A DNA stretch of 6,305 bases from Methylobacter sp. (GCA_028714995.1 JAQTLI010000177.1:1-6305); one strand, 5' to 3'. Positions 1-6,215 are shown, counted from the first letter of the stretch. The notes: a model not told the origin generated them from the sequence alone. A program made the numbers and translations.

Positions 1-881
1 ATTTGACTGGCGATAAATTGATTCTTGACCACAGAAGAAATCAACAACCCAAGGCCTAACGATACCAAAAGATATAACATCGAAACCAGCGCCAGCACGA
101 TCACTGAGCCTCGAAACGGCACATCGAACAGGAATTTAGCCGAAAGCAGGCACAGTACCAGGCCGGTCAGGCCCAACGCAAAATAAGGCACGGTTTTGCC
201 TATCATAATTTCCGAAACCCTAACCGGGGTAACGAACAGCGATTCCAACGTGCCGCGTTCCCATTCCCTCGCCATCACCAGCGCCGTCAGAAAAGCGCCG
301 ATCAACGTCATTACCAGCACAATCAGTCCCGGTACCAAAAAATAGCGGCTGTTGTTGGCTTCGTTGAACCACAGCCGCGATTCAATCCGCACCGGACCGG
401 TAATGCCGCTATGGCCTTCGGCTTGCCGCCGTTGCGTCCATTGCCCGATGGCGCCTTCGGCATAAGCCTGCACCAGCCTGGCGTAATTGGCGTCCGAGCC
501 ATGTAGGACTATCTCCACCTCTGCGTTGCCCAGCGCCAATTGCCGGGCAAAGTCGGGGCGGATACGGACGATGGCGTCGATCTGGCGGCTGGTCATCAAA
601 TTCAGCGCTTCCGGCATCGCAGTCATGGTGCGGGGGCGAAAATACGGCGACAGCTCAAAACCGGCCGCCAATTCCGACGCCTCGGGGGATGGTGCCTCCA
701 GCACTATCGCCACCGGAACATTTTTCACATCCAGCGACAAGCCGTATCCGAACAACAATACCAGCATCACCGGCAATAAAATCCCGATTGCGATACTGCT
801 GGGATCACGCCGCATCTGTAGACTTTCCTTACGGATCAAAGCCAGCGTGCGTCGGCGCCGGGCGCTACATTCAGTTTGCAT
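1..881 (-). CDS. ybhS: YbhS-type ABC-2 transporter permease (partial, C-terminus off window)
   Basis: This is an inner-membrane permease subunit of a drug/ion ABC exporter, expected to pair with the ATPase encoded just upstream. The frame is open from an ATG at 881 to the left edge and gives 293 residues. Family members are about 370-380 long, so the last helices are missing. Visible are a cytoplasmic N-terminus with the conserved RKES..MRRDPSS stretch (residues 17-29), a first membrane helix (about 28-48, ending LFGYGLSLD), a long periplasmic domain (about 50-178), then helices at about 181-203, 228-250 and 259-284. The coupling segment REWERGTLESL (205-215) is typical of ABC-2 permeases. 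From memory, alignment with E. coli YbhS is clear along the whole length. The start overlaps the ATPase stop by 11 bases (ATGCAAACTGA), which implies translational coupling. A second permease (YbhR type) would be expected just beyond the left edge. Confidence 0.93.
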   Translation of the reverse strand, partial: MQTECSARRRRTLALIRKESLQMRRDPSSIAIGILLPVMLVLLFGYGLSLDVKNVPVAIVLEAPSPEASELAAGFELSPYFRPRTMTAMPEALNLMTSRQIDAIVRIRPDFARQLALGNAEVEIVLHGSDANYARLVQAYAEGAIGQWTQRRQAEGHSGITGPVRIESRLWFNEANNSRYFLVPGLIVLVMTLIGAFLTALVMAREWERGTLESLFVTPVRVSEIMIGKTVPYFALGLTGLVLCLLSAKFLFDVPFRGSVIVLALVSMLYLLVSLGLGLLISSVVKNQFIASQ

Positions 882-2628
882 GGTCGCGGGCCGCTTCGAC
901 AATATTGATAAAAGCATCTTCCATCGTCGGCCTGCGCCCGTCGCTACGACTACCATAACGGCGAATTTCCGCAGGGGCGCCTTGCGCCAGTATGCGTCCG
1001 GCGTCCTGGATGACGACGCGGTCGCAATATTCCGCCTCCTCCATGAAATGCGTCGTTACCACGATGGTGACGCCCTGCTCGGCCAGACCGGTGATGCGCC
1101 GCCAAAAACCGCGCCGGGCCAGCGGATCGGCGCCGCTGGTGGGTTCGTCTAAAAACAGCACTTCCGGCTCGTGCATCAACGCCGCCGCCATCGCCAACCG
1201 TTGCCGGTATCCGCCCGGCAAGCGCTCGCTGGGCGTGTGCATCAGGGCGGAAAGTTCAAATTGTTGTATCGCCCAATCCAAACGCTCCTGCCTGCGTTTA
1301 CCATGCAAACCATAGGCGCTGGCAAAGAAATCCAGGTTTTCAGTAACCGAAAGTTGGCCGTACAACGCAAATTTCTGGGCCACATAGCCGATACGCTGCC
1401 GTGCCGACGCCCTGGCGAAACGCAGATCCTGGCCGATGACCCGCAACGAACCGGAACTGGCGGCAAGCAATCCGCATAGCATGCGGAATGTGGTGGTCTT
1501 GCCCGCTCCGTTAGGACCCAGCAGGCCAAAGATTTCTCCGCGTTTCACATCGAAACTGACATGATCGACGGCAGTAAATTCTCCGAAACGGCGCACCAAA
1601 TCGTGCACCTCGATCACAATTTCACCCGCCGAACTGTTAAAGGTCTTTCCCAGTTTCAACGTTCCCGCCACGCCTTCGGCAATGCGGGCTTTCTGCAACA
1701 GCAGTATGAAACCGTCCTCGAAATTGGGCTGCTCCGACTTTGCTGACGGATAGACAATGCCGTTAAGCTTGAGCTCAGTCGCGTCAGGCGGCACTTCCCG
1801 CAACACGGTGCGCACACAGCCGCCTTCCGGCAGTGCATCGGCAACCTCGGCATGGTCAAGCAGGTGGGACTGGAGATTACGCGCCAATTGCCCTTCTTCC
1901 GGATGAATTAAGAAAACCTTGCCTGCCGCGGTCTGGCTTAAAATTTTTGGATGTCCCTGCGTAAGCACTTTGCCCTGCGACAATACAATGGCCTGATCGC
2001 AATTTTCCGCCTCGTCCAGGTAAGCCGTGCTCATCAGCACGGTCAGCTTTTCGTCCTGAACCAGATGATGAATGATGTTCCAAAGCTCGCGGCGCGACAG
2101 TGGGTCCACGCCTACCGTCGGCTCGTCCAGCAGCAATAAATCCGGCGAACGCACCAGGGTGCAGGCTAGGCCCAGTTTCTGTTTCATGCCGCCGGAAAGC
2201 TGCCCGGCCAACCGGTCGGTAAACCGCCCCAGGCCGGTCATATCCATTAGCTGCGGGTAGCGTTGGCTGCGGCTATCCATATCGATGCCGTGCATATCCG
2301 CGTACAGATCGAGATTTTCCTGTACTGTTAAATCATCGTATAAACCGAAGCGTTGCGGCATATAACCGATCCGCGATTGTATCGATTGCGGATCGACACT
2401 GACATCCATGCCCAACACTTTCAGGACACCGCCGTCCGGCAGCAGCAAGCCGCATAATAGCCGCATCAAAGTCGTTTTTCCTGCGCCGTCCGGGCCGACC
2501 AGCGCCGATACGGTTCCGGGCGTTATTTGCAGGGAAATATTATCCAGCGCAGTAACGACATGTTCGCCGCCGCGAAAAATCTTGCGTATGTCGCAACCGG
2601 ACACGACTAGGCCGGAATTGTCTTTCAT
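871..2628 (-). CDS. ybhF: YbhF-type ABC transporter ATPase with two nucleotide-binding domains
   Basis: This 585-residue cytoplasmic ATPase should power the YbhS/YbhR-type permeases. Domain 1 has Walker A GPDGAGKT (45-52), Q-loop Q92, signature LSGGMKQ (144-150), Walker B LLLLDEP (164-170) and D-loop GVDP. Domain 2 has Walker A GPNGAGKT (371-378), Q-loop Q418, a degenerate signature LPGGYRQ (470-476), Walker B LFLDEP (491-496) and switch histidine H527 in TTHFMEEAEYCD. In domain 1 the switch histidine is replaced by Y203 (STAYLDEA). E. coli YbhF (578 residues, recalled from memory) shares this layout. There is no C-terminal membrane domain, which separates it from RbbA. The ATG at 2628 is preferred over an upstream start at 2691: it lies 22 bases after the adaptor stop, and the extra 21 residues from 2691 are not family-like and would overlap the adaptor gene. 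Confidence 0.95.
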   Translation of the reverse strand: MKDNSGLVVSGCDIRKIFRGGEHVVTALDNISLQITPGTVSALVGPDGAGKTTLMRLLCGLLLPDGGVLKVLGMDVSVDPQSIQSRIGYMPQRFGLYDDLTVQENLDLYADMHGIDMDSRSQRYPQLMDMTGLGRFTDRLAGQLSGGMKQKLGLACTLVRSPDLLLLDEPTVGVDPLSRRELWNIIHHLVQDEKLTVLMSTAYLDEAENCDQAIVLSQGKVLTQGHPKILSQTAAGKVFLIHPEEGQLARNLQSHLLDHAEVADALPEGGCVRTVLREVPPDATELKLNGIVYPSAKSEQPNFEDGFILLLQKARIAEGVAGTLKLGKTFNSSAGEIVIEVHDLVRRFGEFTAVDHVSFDVKRGEIFGLLGPNGAGKTTTFRMLCGLLAASSGSLRVIGQDLRFARASARQRIGYVAQKFALYGQLSVTENLDFFASAYGLHGKRRQERLDWAIQQFELSALMHTPSERLPGGYRQRLAMAAALMHEPEVLFLDEPTSGADPLARRGFWRRITGLAEQGVTIVVTTHFMEEAEYCDRVVIQDAGRILAQGAPAEIRRYGSRSDGRRPTMEDAFINIVEAARDHAN

Positions 2629-2650
2629 CCTATAATCCCGCCCGGCGATC

Positions 2651-3685
2651 TCACGAATCGGACTTCGACTGGGGCAACGATAACGGCACATGCACCGTGG
2701 CGGGCATCCCCAGCCTCAAGTTATCGATGGGGTCTTTGACAAACACCCGAACTTCATAAGACAGGCTGGGCCTCAGCTCTTCGGTTTGAACGGGCTTGGG
2801 CGTGAATTCGGCAACCGGAGAAATAAAACCTATCCAACCGTCAAACGTTCGTCCCGGGAAGCTATCCACCGAAACCTGCGCGGCCGCGCCTGGATGTAAA
2901 AGCCCCAAATCGGCTTCGCCGACATAAGCGCGCACCCACTTCGGATCTACCAAAGCCAAGGAGTAAACAGGGCGCTGAGGACTGGACATTTCGCCCGGTT
3001 CCAGTAAACGCGAACGCACTATTGCATTTGACGGCGCCGGCAATTCCGCGTCTTTGATCTGTTGACGCAAGTAGGTCAACTGCGCTTCATAAGAACGCAA
3101 TTGCGCCTCGGCCTGGGCTATATCTTCTTTTCGAGGGCCGATGAGCGCCAGATCCAGCGCTTTCTTGTTCAACATGACGCGGGCTTCGGTGCTGCTCATC
3201 ACTGATCGGCTGCTGTCCAGGTCTTGTTTGCTGACCGCTCTGCCCGACGAATCTCCCGACAATAATTTCAGCCGCTGATACTGTAAATGGGCATAATCGG
3301 CATCGGCGCGCGCGGCATCGAGATTGGCTCGTGCCTGGGCAATTTCCTCAGGCCGGCTGCCGTTGTGCATGCGTTCAACCACTTGTTTTTGCGCTTCGGC
3401 CTGAGCAGCCGCTTCGGCAACGCGCGGCGCCAAGCGTGAGGTGTCCAGACGCGCTAATACCTGGCCTTGCTGAACACGGTCGCCTTCCTGGGCCAGGACT
3501 TCGATGATGCGTTCGCTGTTATTGAACGCCAGCGACACTTGGCGTAGATCAATATTGCCGTAGAGCCGTAAAACCGACTGGTCATGCTCCCGGTTCGGCC
3601 ATTGCCAGACCAGTAAACCCAAACCTATCACAACTATCGCCGACAGTAAAAACCATCGCTTCCTGGATACGCGGACGCTAGACAT
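2651..3685 (-). CDS. ybhG: HlyD/YbhG-family periplasmic adaptor (membrane fusion protein)
   Basis: This 344-residue adaptor links the inner-membrane ABC exporter to an outer-membrane channel. It has a basic N-terminus and one membrane anchor (residues 11-29, WFLLSAIVVIGLGLLVWQW). The YGNIDLRQVSLAF segment (42-54) typical of YbhG follows, then the first half of a lipoyl-like hairpin with EGDRVQQGQVLARLD (67-81). A long Ala/Gln/Glu-rich coiled coil spans about 85-205, with the paired repeats RPEEIAQA (111-118) and RKEDIAQA (185-192). The second lipoyl half and beta-barrel come last, including VRAYVGEADL, GFISPVAEFTPKPVQTEELR and LGMPATVHVP. These blocks match E. coli YbhG as I recall it. The ATG at 3685 is chosen because AAGAGG lies 9 bases upstream; a TTG at 3694 would abut that site. 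It is the first gene of the operon in this window. It could have another name in its host, but the family call is firm. Confidence 0.94.
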   Translation of the reverse strand: MSSVRVSRKRWFLLSAIVVIGLGLLVWQWPNREHDQSVLRLYGNIDLRQVSLAFNNSERIIEVLAQEGDRVQQGQVLARLDTSRLAPRVAEAAAQAEAQKQVVERMHNGSRPEEIAQARANLDAARADADYAHLQYQRLKLLSGDSSGRAVSKQDLDSSRSVMSSTEARVMLNKKALDLALIGPRKEDIAQAEAQLRSYEAQLTYLRQQIKDAELPAPSNAIVRSRLLEPGEMSSPQRPVYSLALVDPKWVRAYVGEADLGLLHPGAAAQVSVDSFPGRTFDGWIGFISPVAEFTPKPVQTEELRPSLSYEVRVFVKDPIDNLRLGMPATVHVPLSLPQSKSDS

Positions 3686-3694
3686 TGTTCTCAA

Positions 3695-3700
3695 CCTCTT
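3695..3700 (-). promoter_or_regulatory. ribosome binding site of the adaptor gene
   Basis: AAGAGG on the minus strand sits 9 bases before the ATG at 3685. This spacing suits the ATG and not the in-frame TTG at 3694, which directly adjoins the site, so it decides the start. Confidence 0.65.
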
Positions 3701-3711
3701 GTCGAATATTC

Positions 3712-3726
3712 CTCAAAATAATTGAG
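3712..3726. promoter_or_regulatory. short inverted repeat upstream of the exporter operon
   Basis: CTCAA, five bases, TTGAG forms a perfect inverted repeat 27-41 bases upstream of the adaptor start codon. It could be an operator half-site pair or a small hairpin in the leader. No regulator gene is present in the window, so this rests only on symmetry and position. Confidence 0.2.
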
Positions 3727-3740
3727 TCTTTCTCCATCAT

Positions 3741-4009
3741 GGTTTTCAGCCTACGTAAATCACGTCAGGGAAAACCCAGTAAATATGGGCTTTGTTGAGT
3801 AAATCAGTTTTTAGCTGCAAAACGGCTTTCAATTTTTGCCACTATTCAGACCCTTTTTGCTAGCCAATAAAAATGAGTATTTATTAAAAATAAATAAGAT
3901 AGTAATTATTACTGGTAAACCTCGATACTTTTTGTTGAAAAACTGGCCAATTTTCCCGCAGTTTAACACATTTGCACTTTTCTATTAGAACCGCCCCAAG
4001 TCTGGCCTG
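3741..4009. other. AT-rich intergenic stretch upstream of the exporter operon
   Basis: No convincing gene is seen here. It must hold the operon promoter unless transcription comes from further right, but I could not pick a pair of -35 and -10 boxes with confidence. It contains an 8-bp inverted repeat (TATTTATT at 3878-3885, AATAAATA at 3889-3896). It also contains two ACGT boxes nine bases apart (3753-3756, 3762-3765) and a small overlapping hairpin set at 3768-3789. A minus-strand frame of about 30 codons ends with TGA just upstream of the leader frame (last residues HIYWVFPDVIYVG). It has no good start and is not recognised. Confidence 0.5.
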
Positions 4010-4026
4010 GGTTCTGTTGCGTTAAT
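4010..4026 (+). repeat. left terminal inverted repeat of the IS6-like element
   Basis: GGTTCTGTTGCGTTAAT pairs with the reverse complement of 4317-4333. The outer 16 bases differ only at the tenth (G here, A in the other end). Confidence 0.85.
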
Positions 4027-4062
4027 TTTTGATAGGTACAGACGGGCTATCGGCTGGCGTAA

Positions 4063-4272
4063 TTAGGCTGCCAGAGCATAAAATTGTTCGTCAGCTTAAG
4101 ACCTTCCTTCTGCGGTGTGAGTTTTTGAACCAGCGGTAAATGCTGGATCAACCTCGTCCCCACGTTCGCGCATCATTTCTTCCAAATTCCGGTAGCTCAG
4201 CGGGTAAGCCAGGTACAAACGGACACAGAGGAGGATGTCTTTTTCGATGCGGAGGCCTTTGAAGTCGATCAT
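4063..4272 (-). pseudogene. IS6-family transposase remnant (N- and C-termini only)
   Basis: The ATG at 4272 opens MIDFKGLRIEKDILL, then CVRLYLAYPLSYRNLEEMM and RERGDEVD, a classic IS6-family N-terminus with its helix-turn-helix region. After about codon 43 the reading continues in another frame as SIYRWFKN, so a one-base-type frameshift lies near the GATCCAGC sequence. The original frame meets a TAA at 4098-4096. The same frame then resumes with ADEQFYALAA and a stop at 4065-4063, which resembles the C-terminus of these proteins. The DDE catalytic core, most of an expected 230-240 residues, is gone. It is non-functional. The pieces are in their natural order, so this is an internal deletion plus a frameshift and not a chimera. 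Confidence 0.85.
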
Positions 4273-4316
4273 ACGGGTTATTTAAGCGCATACCTTAACA
4301 AACCGATGCTTGTTCA

Positions 4317-4333
4317 GTTAACGTAACAGAACC
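4317..4333 (-). repeat. right terminal inverted repeat of the IS6-like element
   Basis: On the minus strand this reads GGTTCTGTTACGTTAAC, matching the left end at 15 of the outer 16 bases. It lies upstream of the transposase remnant start at 4272, as expected for the 5' end of an IS6 element. Confidence 0.85.
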
Positions 4334-4363
4334 TGAAAAACTAAAGAATTTCTCAAGACTTAA

Positions 4364-4486
4364 TGGATTGAAGATGCGGTTGGTATTGATTCGATGGCTG
4401 ACGCTATTTTACAAGATGAAAACCTGAGCAAACGCATCATTGATCTCAGGATTGAAAAAAATCTGTCGGTAGCGAATAACTATTAG
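4364..4486 (+). pseudogene. unrecognised broken reading frame right of the IS6 remnant
   Basis: The frame is open between a TAA at 4361 and a TAG at 4484. It reads WIEDAVGIDSMADAILQ, then DENLSKRIIDLRIEK and NLSVANNY. An ATG at 4394 would give 30 residues, but no Shine-Dalgarno precedes it. In another frame immediately before it, the sequence reads PEKLKNFSRLNG, so the two pieces could be one protein split by a frameshift near 4363. The composition looks protein-like (acidic/basic heptad flavour), yet I do not recognise a family. It may equally be chance. Confidence 0.25.
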
Positions 4487-5218
4487 AACCGAATTCCTTA
4501 TTAGTAAGGAGTTTACAGTTACAAACAATGCGTTTTTTAGACCGTCTACTTTTTATGCCCGACTTGGCGGTCGATAACTTTAATCATGATCGTCTCAGTC
4601 GGGTCGGCAGAATTAAAAATGAAATGCGATGCATCTTCTACTCAGCTGAAACCGGTTAATCGCTAACCCTCAGTCAAGCATATCCCACACTTGAAACTAT
4701 TTTTCTATAGGTATTTGGCGCAACTTGACGTCTGTGCGGAAATAACCTCACCATGAGAAGTGTTGAAAGTGTATTGAGTCGTGGTGTATCCGTGTTTTAA
4801 CAAAATTATCAATACAGACTAAACAAAAAATATATTTACTATTCAAAAATCGTCTATCTCCTGTGGGTTGATTTCTGCCCGTTGATTGACTGACGAAATT
4901 CGGCCCAGGCTGATGATATGGACTTTCCACTTTCAGCGTCCAACTTTCACCAGGCAATAAATAACTTTATATATAAAACAAAGATGTATAGATTTTCACG
5001 GATCAATATCGTATTTTTTGTTTTTTTAAGAGGAGAGGAAACAGTCAGATATGTCTTCTGTTATGGTGAAAGCTTGTGGACATTTTCGGAAAATATTAAA
5101 GTAAGGTTAAAGCGCATAAATTGATATTAAAGTGTCGAAGAAAAAACTATATCTATACATATATCAGCAATTTGAGTAAATTAATGGATATTGTTACCAT
5201 ATAAAAACATGCATCAGT
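4487..5218. other. AT-rich region with no supported gene
   Basis: I see no gene that I can support here. An ATG frame at 4528-4659 (+) gives 43 residues (MRFLDRLLFMPDLAVDNF, then NHDRLSRVGR). AAGGAG lies 16 bases upstream of it, which is too far for a normal start. A perfect 7-bp inverted repeat (CCCGACT at 4558-4564, AGTCGGG at 4597-4603) falls inside that frame. Longer frames at 4748-4957 (-) and 4918-5124 (+) lack ribosome sites and family-like sequence. From about 4780 to 5218 the DNA is strongly AT-rich with A and T runs, unlike the exporter operon. Confidence 0.55.
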
Positions 5219-5268
5219 TAGCTCTCCGAAGGCTGTGGTCAGAGGTTCGAATCCCCTCGGGCGCACCA
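5219..5268 (+). pseudogene. 3' half of tRNA-Arg(CCG), probable attachment-site remnant
   Basis: The 3' half of a tRNA can be folded exactly. The anticodon stem TAGCT/GGCTG has two terminal G-U-type pairs around loop CTCCGAA (5224-5230, anticodon CCG at 5226-5228). A five-base variable loop follows, then a T-arm with loop TTCGAAT (5246-5252) and stem AGAGG/CCCCT. Next are the acceptor 3' strand CGGGCGC (5258-5264), discriminator A and an encoded CCA (5266-5268). No D-arm and no 5' acceptor strand (GCGCCCG would be needed) lie upstream, so this is not a working tRNA. The T-stem has an A-C mismatch (5243/5255), consistent with drift. Such 3' fragments are the usual product of integration into a tRNA gene. 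By that geometry the inserted DNA lies to the left and original chromosome to the right. Confidence 0.82.
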
Positions 5269-5405
5269 ATTATCTCGATTTACTCCCTCTGTTACACCTC
5301 GCTAAAGACCTGTTCAAGAATCAGGGATATACGCTTAACATCCTGCAACAAATTCAATTCAGAACGTTCTTGCAGATAGGCTTGGACAGCAACTCATTCC
5401 AATCA
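5269..5405. other. spacer between the tRNA remnant and the glycosyltransferase gene
   Basis: No intact gene is supported. On the minus strand an open frame without a start (5292-5393) follows the glycosyltransferase stop in the same frame. It reads VAVQAYLQERSELNLLQ, then DVKRISLILEQVFSEV and a stop. It may be residual coding sequence. The perfect 10-bp palindrome AGAACGTTCT (5361-5370) lies inside it, and CTGCAA (5343-5348) can pair with TTGCAG (5370-5375). No U-run follows, so I do not call a terminator. Confidence 0.45.
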
Positions 5406-6215
5406 TCAACTAAATCCATACCGCTTAATGAGCTGCTGATAATAACTGGCCTCATCAGTTTTTCCACGTTTTGTTACACCATTAAGATAAATAGCTACTT
5501 TTTTTAACAACATAGTTACCGCAGCCTGCTGATTTTCGGCAGATAATTGACCCATATCAATGATTTTTTGTAAGGCATTGATTCGAAATCGATCCATACC
5601 CCAGTGTTGCCCTGAAAGCTGATCTTCATGACCACCATGTTTGTATATTTGAGGTTCTTCAATCAACAAAACGGGATAGCTCGCAGTAATTCTGAGCCAC
5701 AGGTCATAGTCTTCACATGCGGGCAGGTCGACGTCAAACAGACCTATGTCTTCAAAAACCGAGCGATGTATCATGACTGTAGAGGGTGACATCGCACATA
5801 GCGGCAAACAATGCGTAAAAATCCAGCCTCCGGTTTTGGCGTATTTTGGGGGGGCATTGACACGGACTCCATTGCGTATCCAGCTCTCTTCTGTATGACA
5901 AACCTTGTGATCAGGATTAGCAGTCAACAGGGCTTTCTGATTAGCCAGCTTTTCAGGTAGCCACTCATCATCAGAATCCAGAAAAGCCAGCCAGTCTCCT
6001 GTTGATTGCTGTATGCCAAGATTTCGTGCCGCACTAACTCCTGAATTTTCCTGATAGCAATAGTTTATCCGGGGAAATTCTTTGCGGATCATCGCGCCAG
6101 TTTCATCAGTTGAGCCGTCATCAATTACCGTTACTTCAGCCGGCAATGATGTTTGAGCGAAAACTGATAATAGCGCACGTTTTAGCCGTTCTCGGCGATT
6201 GTAAGTGGGAACCAC
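5406..6215 (-). CDS. family 2 glycosyltransferase (GT-A fold)
   Basis: This cytoplasmic or membrane-associated enzyme should transfer a sugar from a nucleotide-sugar donor to a growing surface glycan; donor and acceptor cannot be read from sequence. Numbered from the GTG at 6215 (269 residues), it has VPTYNRRERLKRAL (2-15), TVIDDGSTDET (29-39) with the donor-binding aspartates, and NSGVSAARNLGI (57-68). The DXD-type motif is FLDSDDEW (78-85). A second half, MSPSTVMIHRSVFEDIGLFD, leads into CEDYDLWLR (167-175), the usual acidic catalytic region. No membrane helix is seen. The 5' end is doubtful: family members normally begin with residues like KISVVVPTYN, and KISV is encoded just upstream (6227-6216) in frame but with no ATG, GTG or TTG before it. 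The listed GTG is therefore the shortest plausible start. Base composition is lower in GC than the exporter operon. Confidence 0.88.
   Translation of the reverse strand: MVPTYNRRERLKRALLSVFAQTSLPAEVTVIDDGSTDETGAMIRKEFPRINYCYQENSGVSAARNLGIQQSTGDWLAFLDSDDEWLPEKLANQKALLTANPDHKVCHTEESWIRNGVRVNAPPKYAKTGGWIFTHCLPLCAMSPSTVMIHRSVFEDIGLFDVDLPACEDYDLWLRITASYPVLLIEEPQIYKHGGHEDQLSGQHWGMDRFRINALQKIIDMGQLSAENQQAAVTMLLKKVAIYLNGVTKRGKTDEASYYQQLIKRYGFS

Larger units (their letters stand above)
3678..3740 (-). other. possible 20-residue leader frame overlapping the adaptor start
   Basis: A short frame (MMEKDSIILR NIRQEVENNV) begins with two ATG codons at 3740 and 3737. It ends with TAG at 3680-3678, inside the second and third codons of the adaptor gene. 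There is no strong Shine-Dalgarno before it. The frame stays open a little further upstream (DLRRLKT before the first ATG) to a TGA. It could be a leader peptide coupled to the adaptor gene, the tail of a lost gene, or chance. I do not recognise it. Confidence 0.2.
4010..4333 (-). mobile_element. miniature, internally deleted IS6-family insertion sequence
   Basis: The element is 324 bp and is bounded by terminal inverted repeats that begin GGTTCTGTTGC, the kind of end found in the IS6 family. The two ends match at 15 of 16 outer bases. Inside, read on the minus strand, are the first roughly 43 codons of an IS6-type transposase, a short frame-shifted piece, and its last roughly 10 codons, so about 170 codons are missing. 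No 8-bp target duplication is visible: CTGGCCTG lies on the left and TGAAAAAC on the right. That suggests an old insertion, or a rearrangement at one end. It cannot move by itself, but its intact ends could be mobilised in trans by a full IS6 copy. Confidence 0.85.

Noticed and set aside
487..1152. 221-residue + strand frame
   Set aside because: It lies antisense to the permease and ATPase genes, whose family motifs are unmistakable. Its composition is that of a shadow frame.
2629..2691. Upstream start extending the ATPase by 21 residues
   Set aside because: The extension overlaps the adaptor gene and is unlike YbhF N-termini. The ATG at 2628 fits family length and operon spacing.
3686..3694. 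TTG start three codons upstream in the adaptor gene
   Set aside because: It directly touches the AAGAGG site, leaving no spacer. The ATG at 3685 has nine bases.
4496..4509. CCTTA-TTAG-TAAGG as a terminator
   Set aside because: The stem has only five mostly A-T pairs and no following T run on either strand.
4748..4957. 69-residue minus-strand frame
   Set aside because: There is no ribosome site. Parts read plausibly in two frames (for example SSVNQRAEINPQEIDDF in a neighbouring frame), so at most it is a decayed fragment with no supportable call.
4918..5124. 68-residue + strand frame in AT-rich DNA
   Set aside because: There is no Shine-Dalgarno, no recognisable motif, and the residue content is typical of random AT-rich sequence.
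3700..5218. CRISPR array or tandem repeat system in the gene-poor region
   Set aside because: No regularly spaced repeats were found, only isolated short inverted or direct repeats.
5191..5379. 62-residue + strand frame containing SEVRIPSGAPI
   Set aside because: Another reading of the same tRNA fragment in a different frame. It has no ribosome site and no family-like sequence.
5235..5507. 90-residue + strand reading frame beginning MVRGSNPLGRTN
   Set aside because: The opening residues are the translation of the tRNA T-arm and acceptor strand, a well-known false gene. The rest runs antisense into the glycosyltransferase gene.
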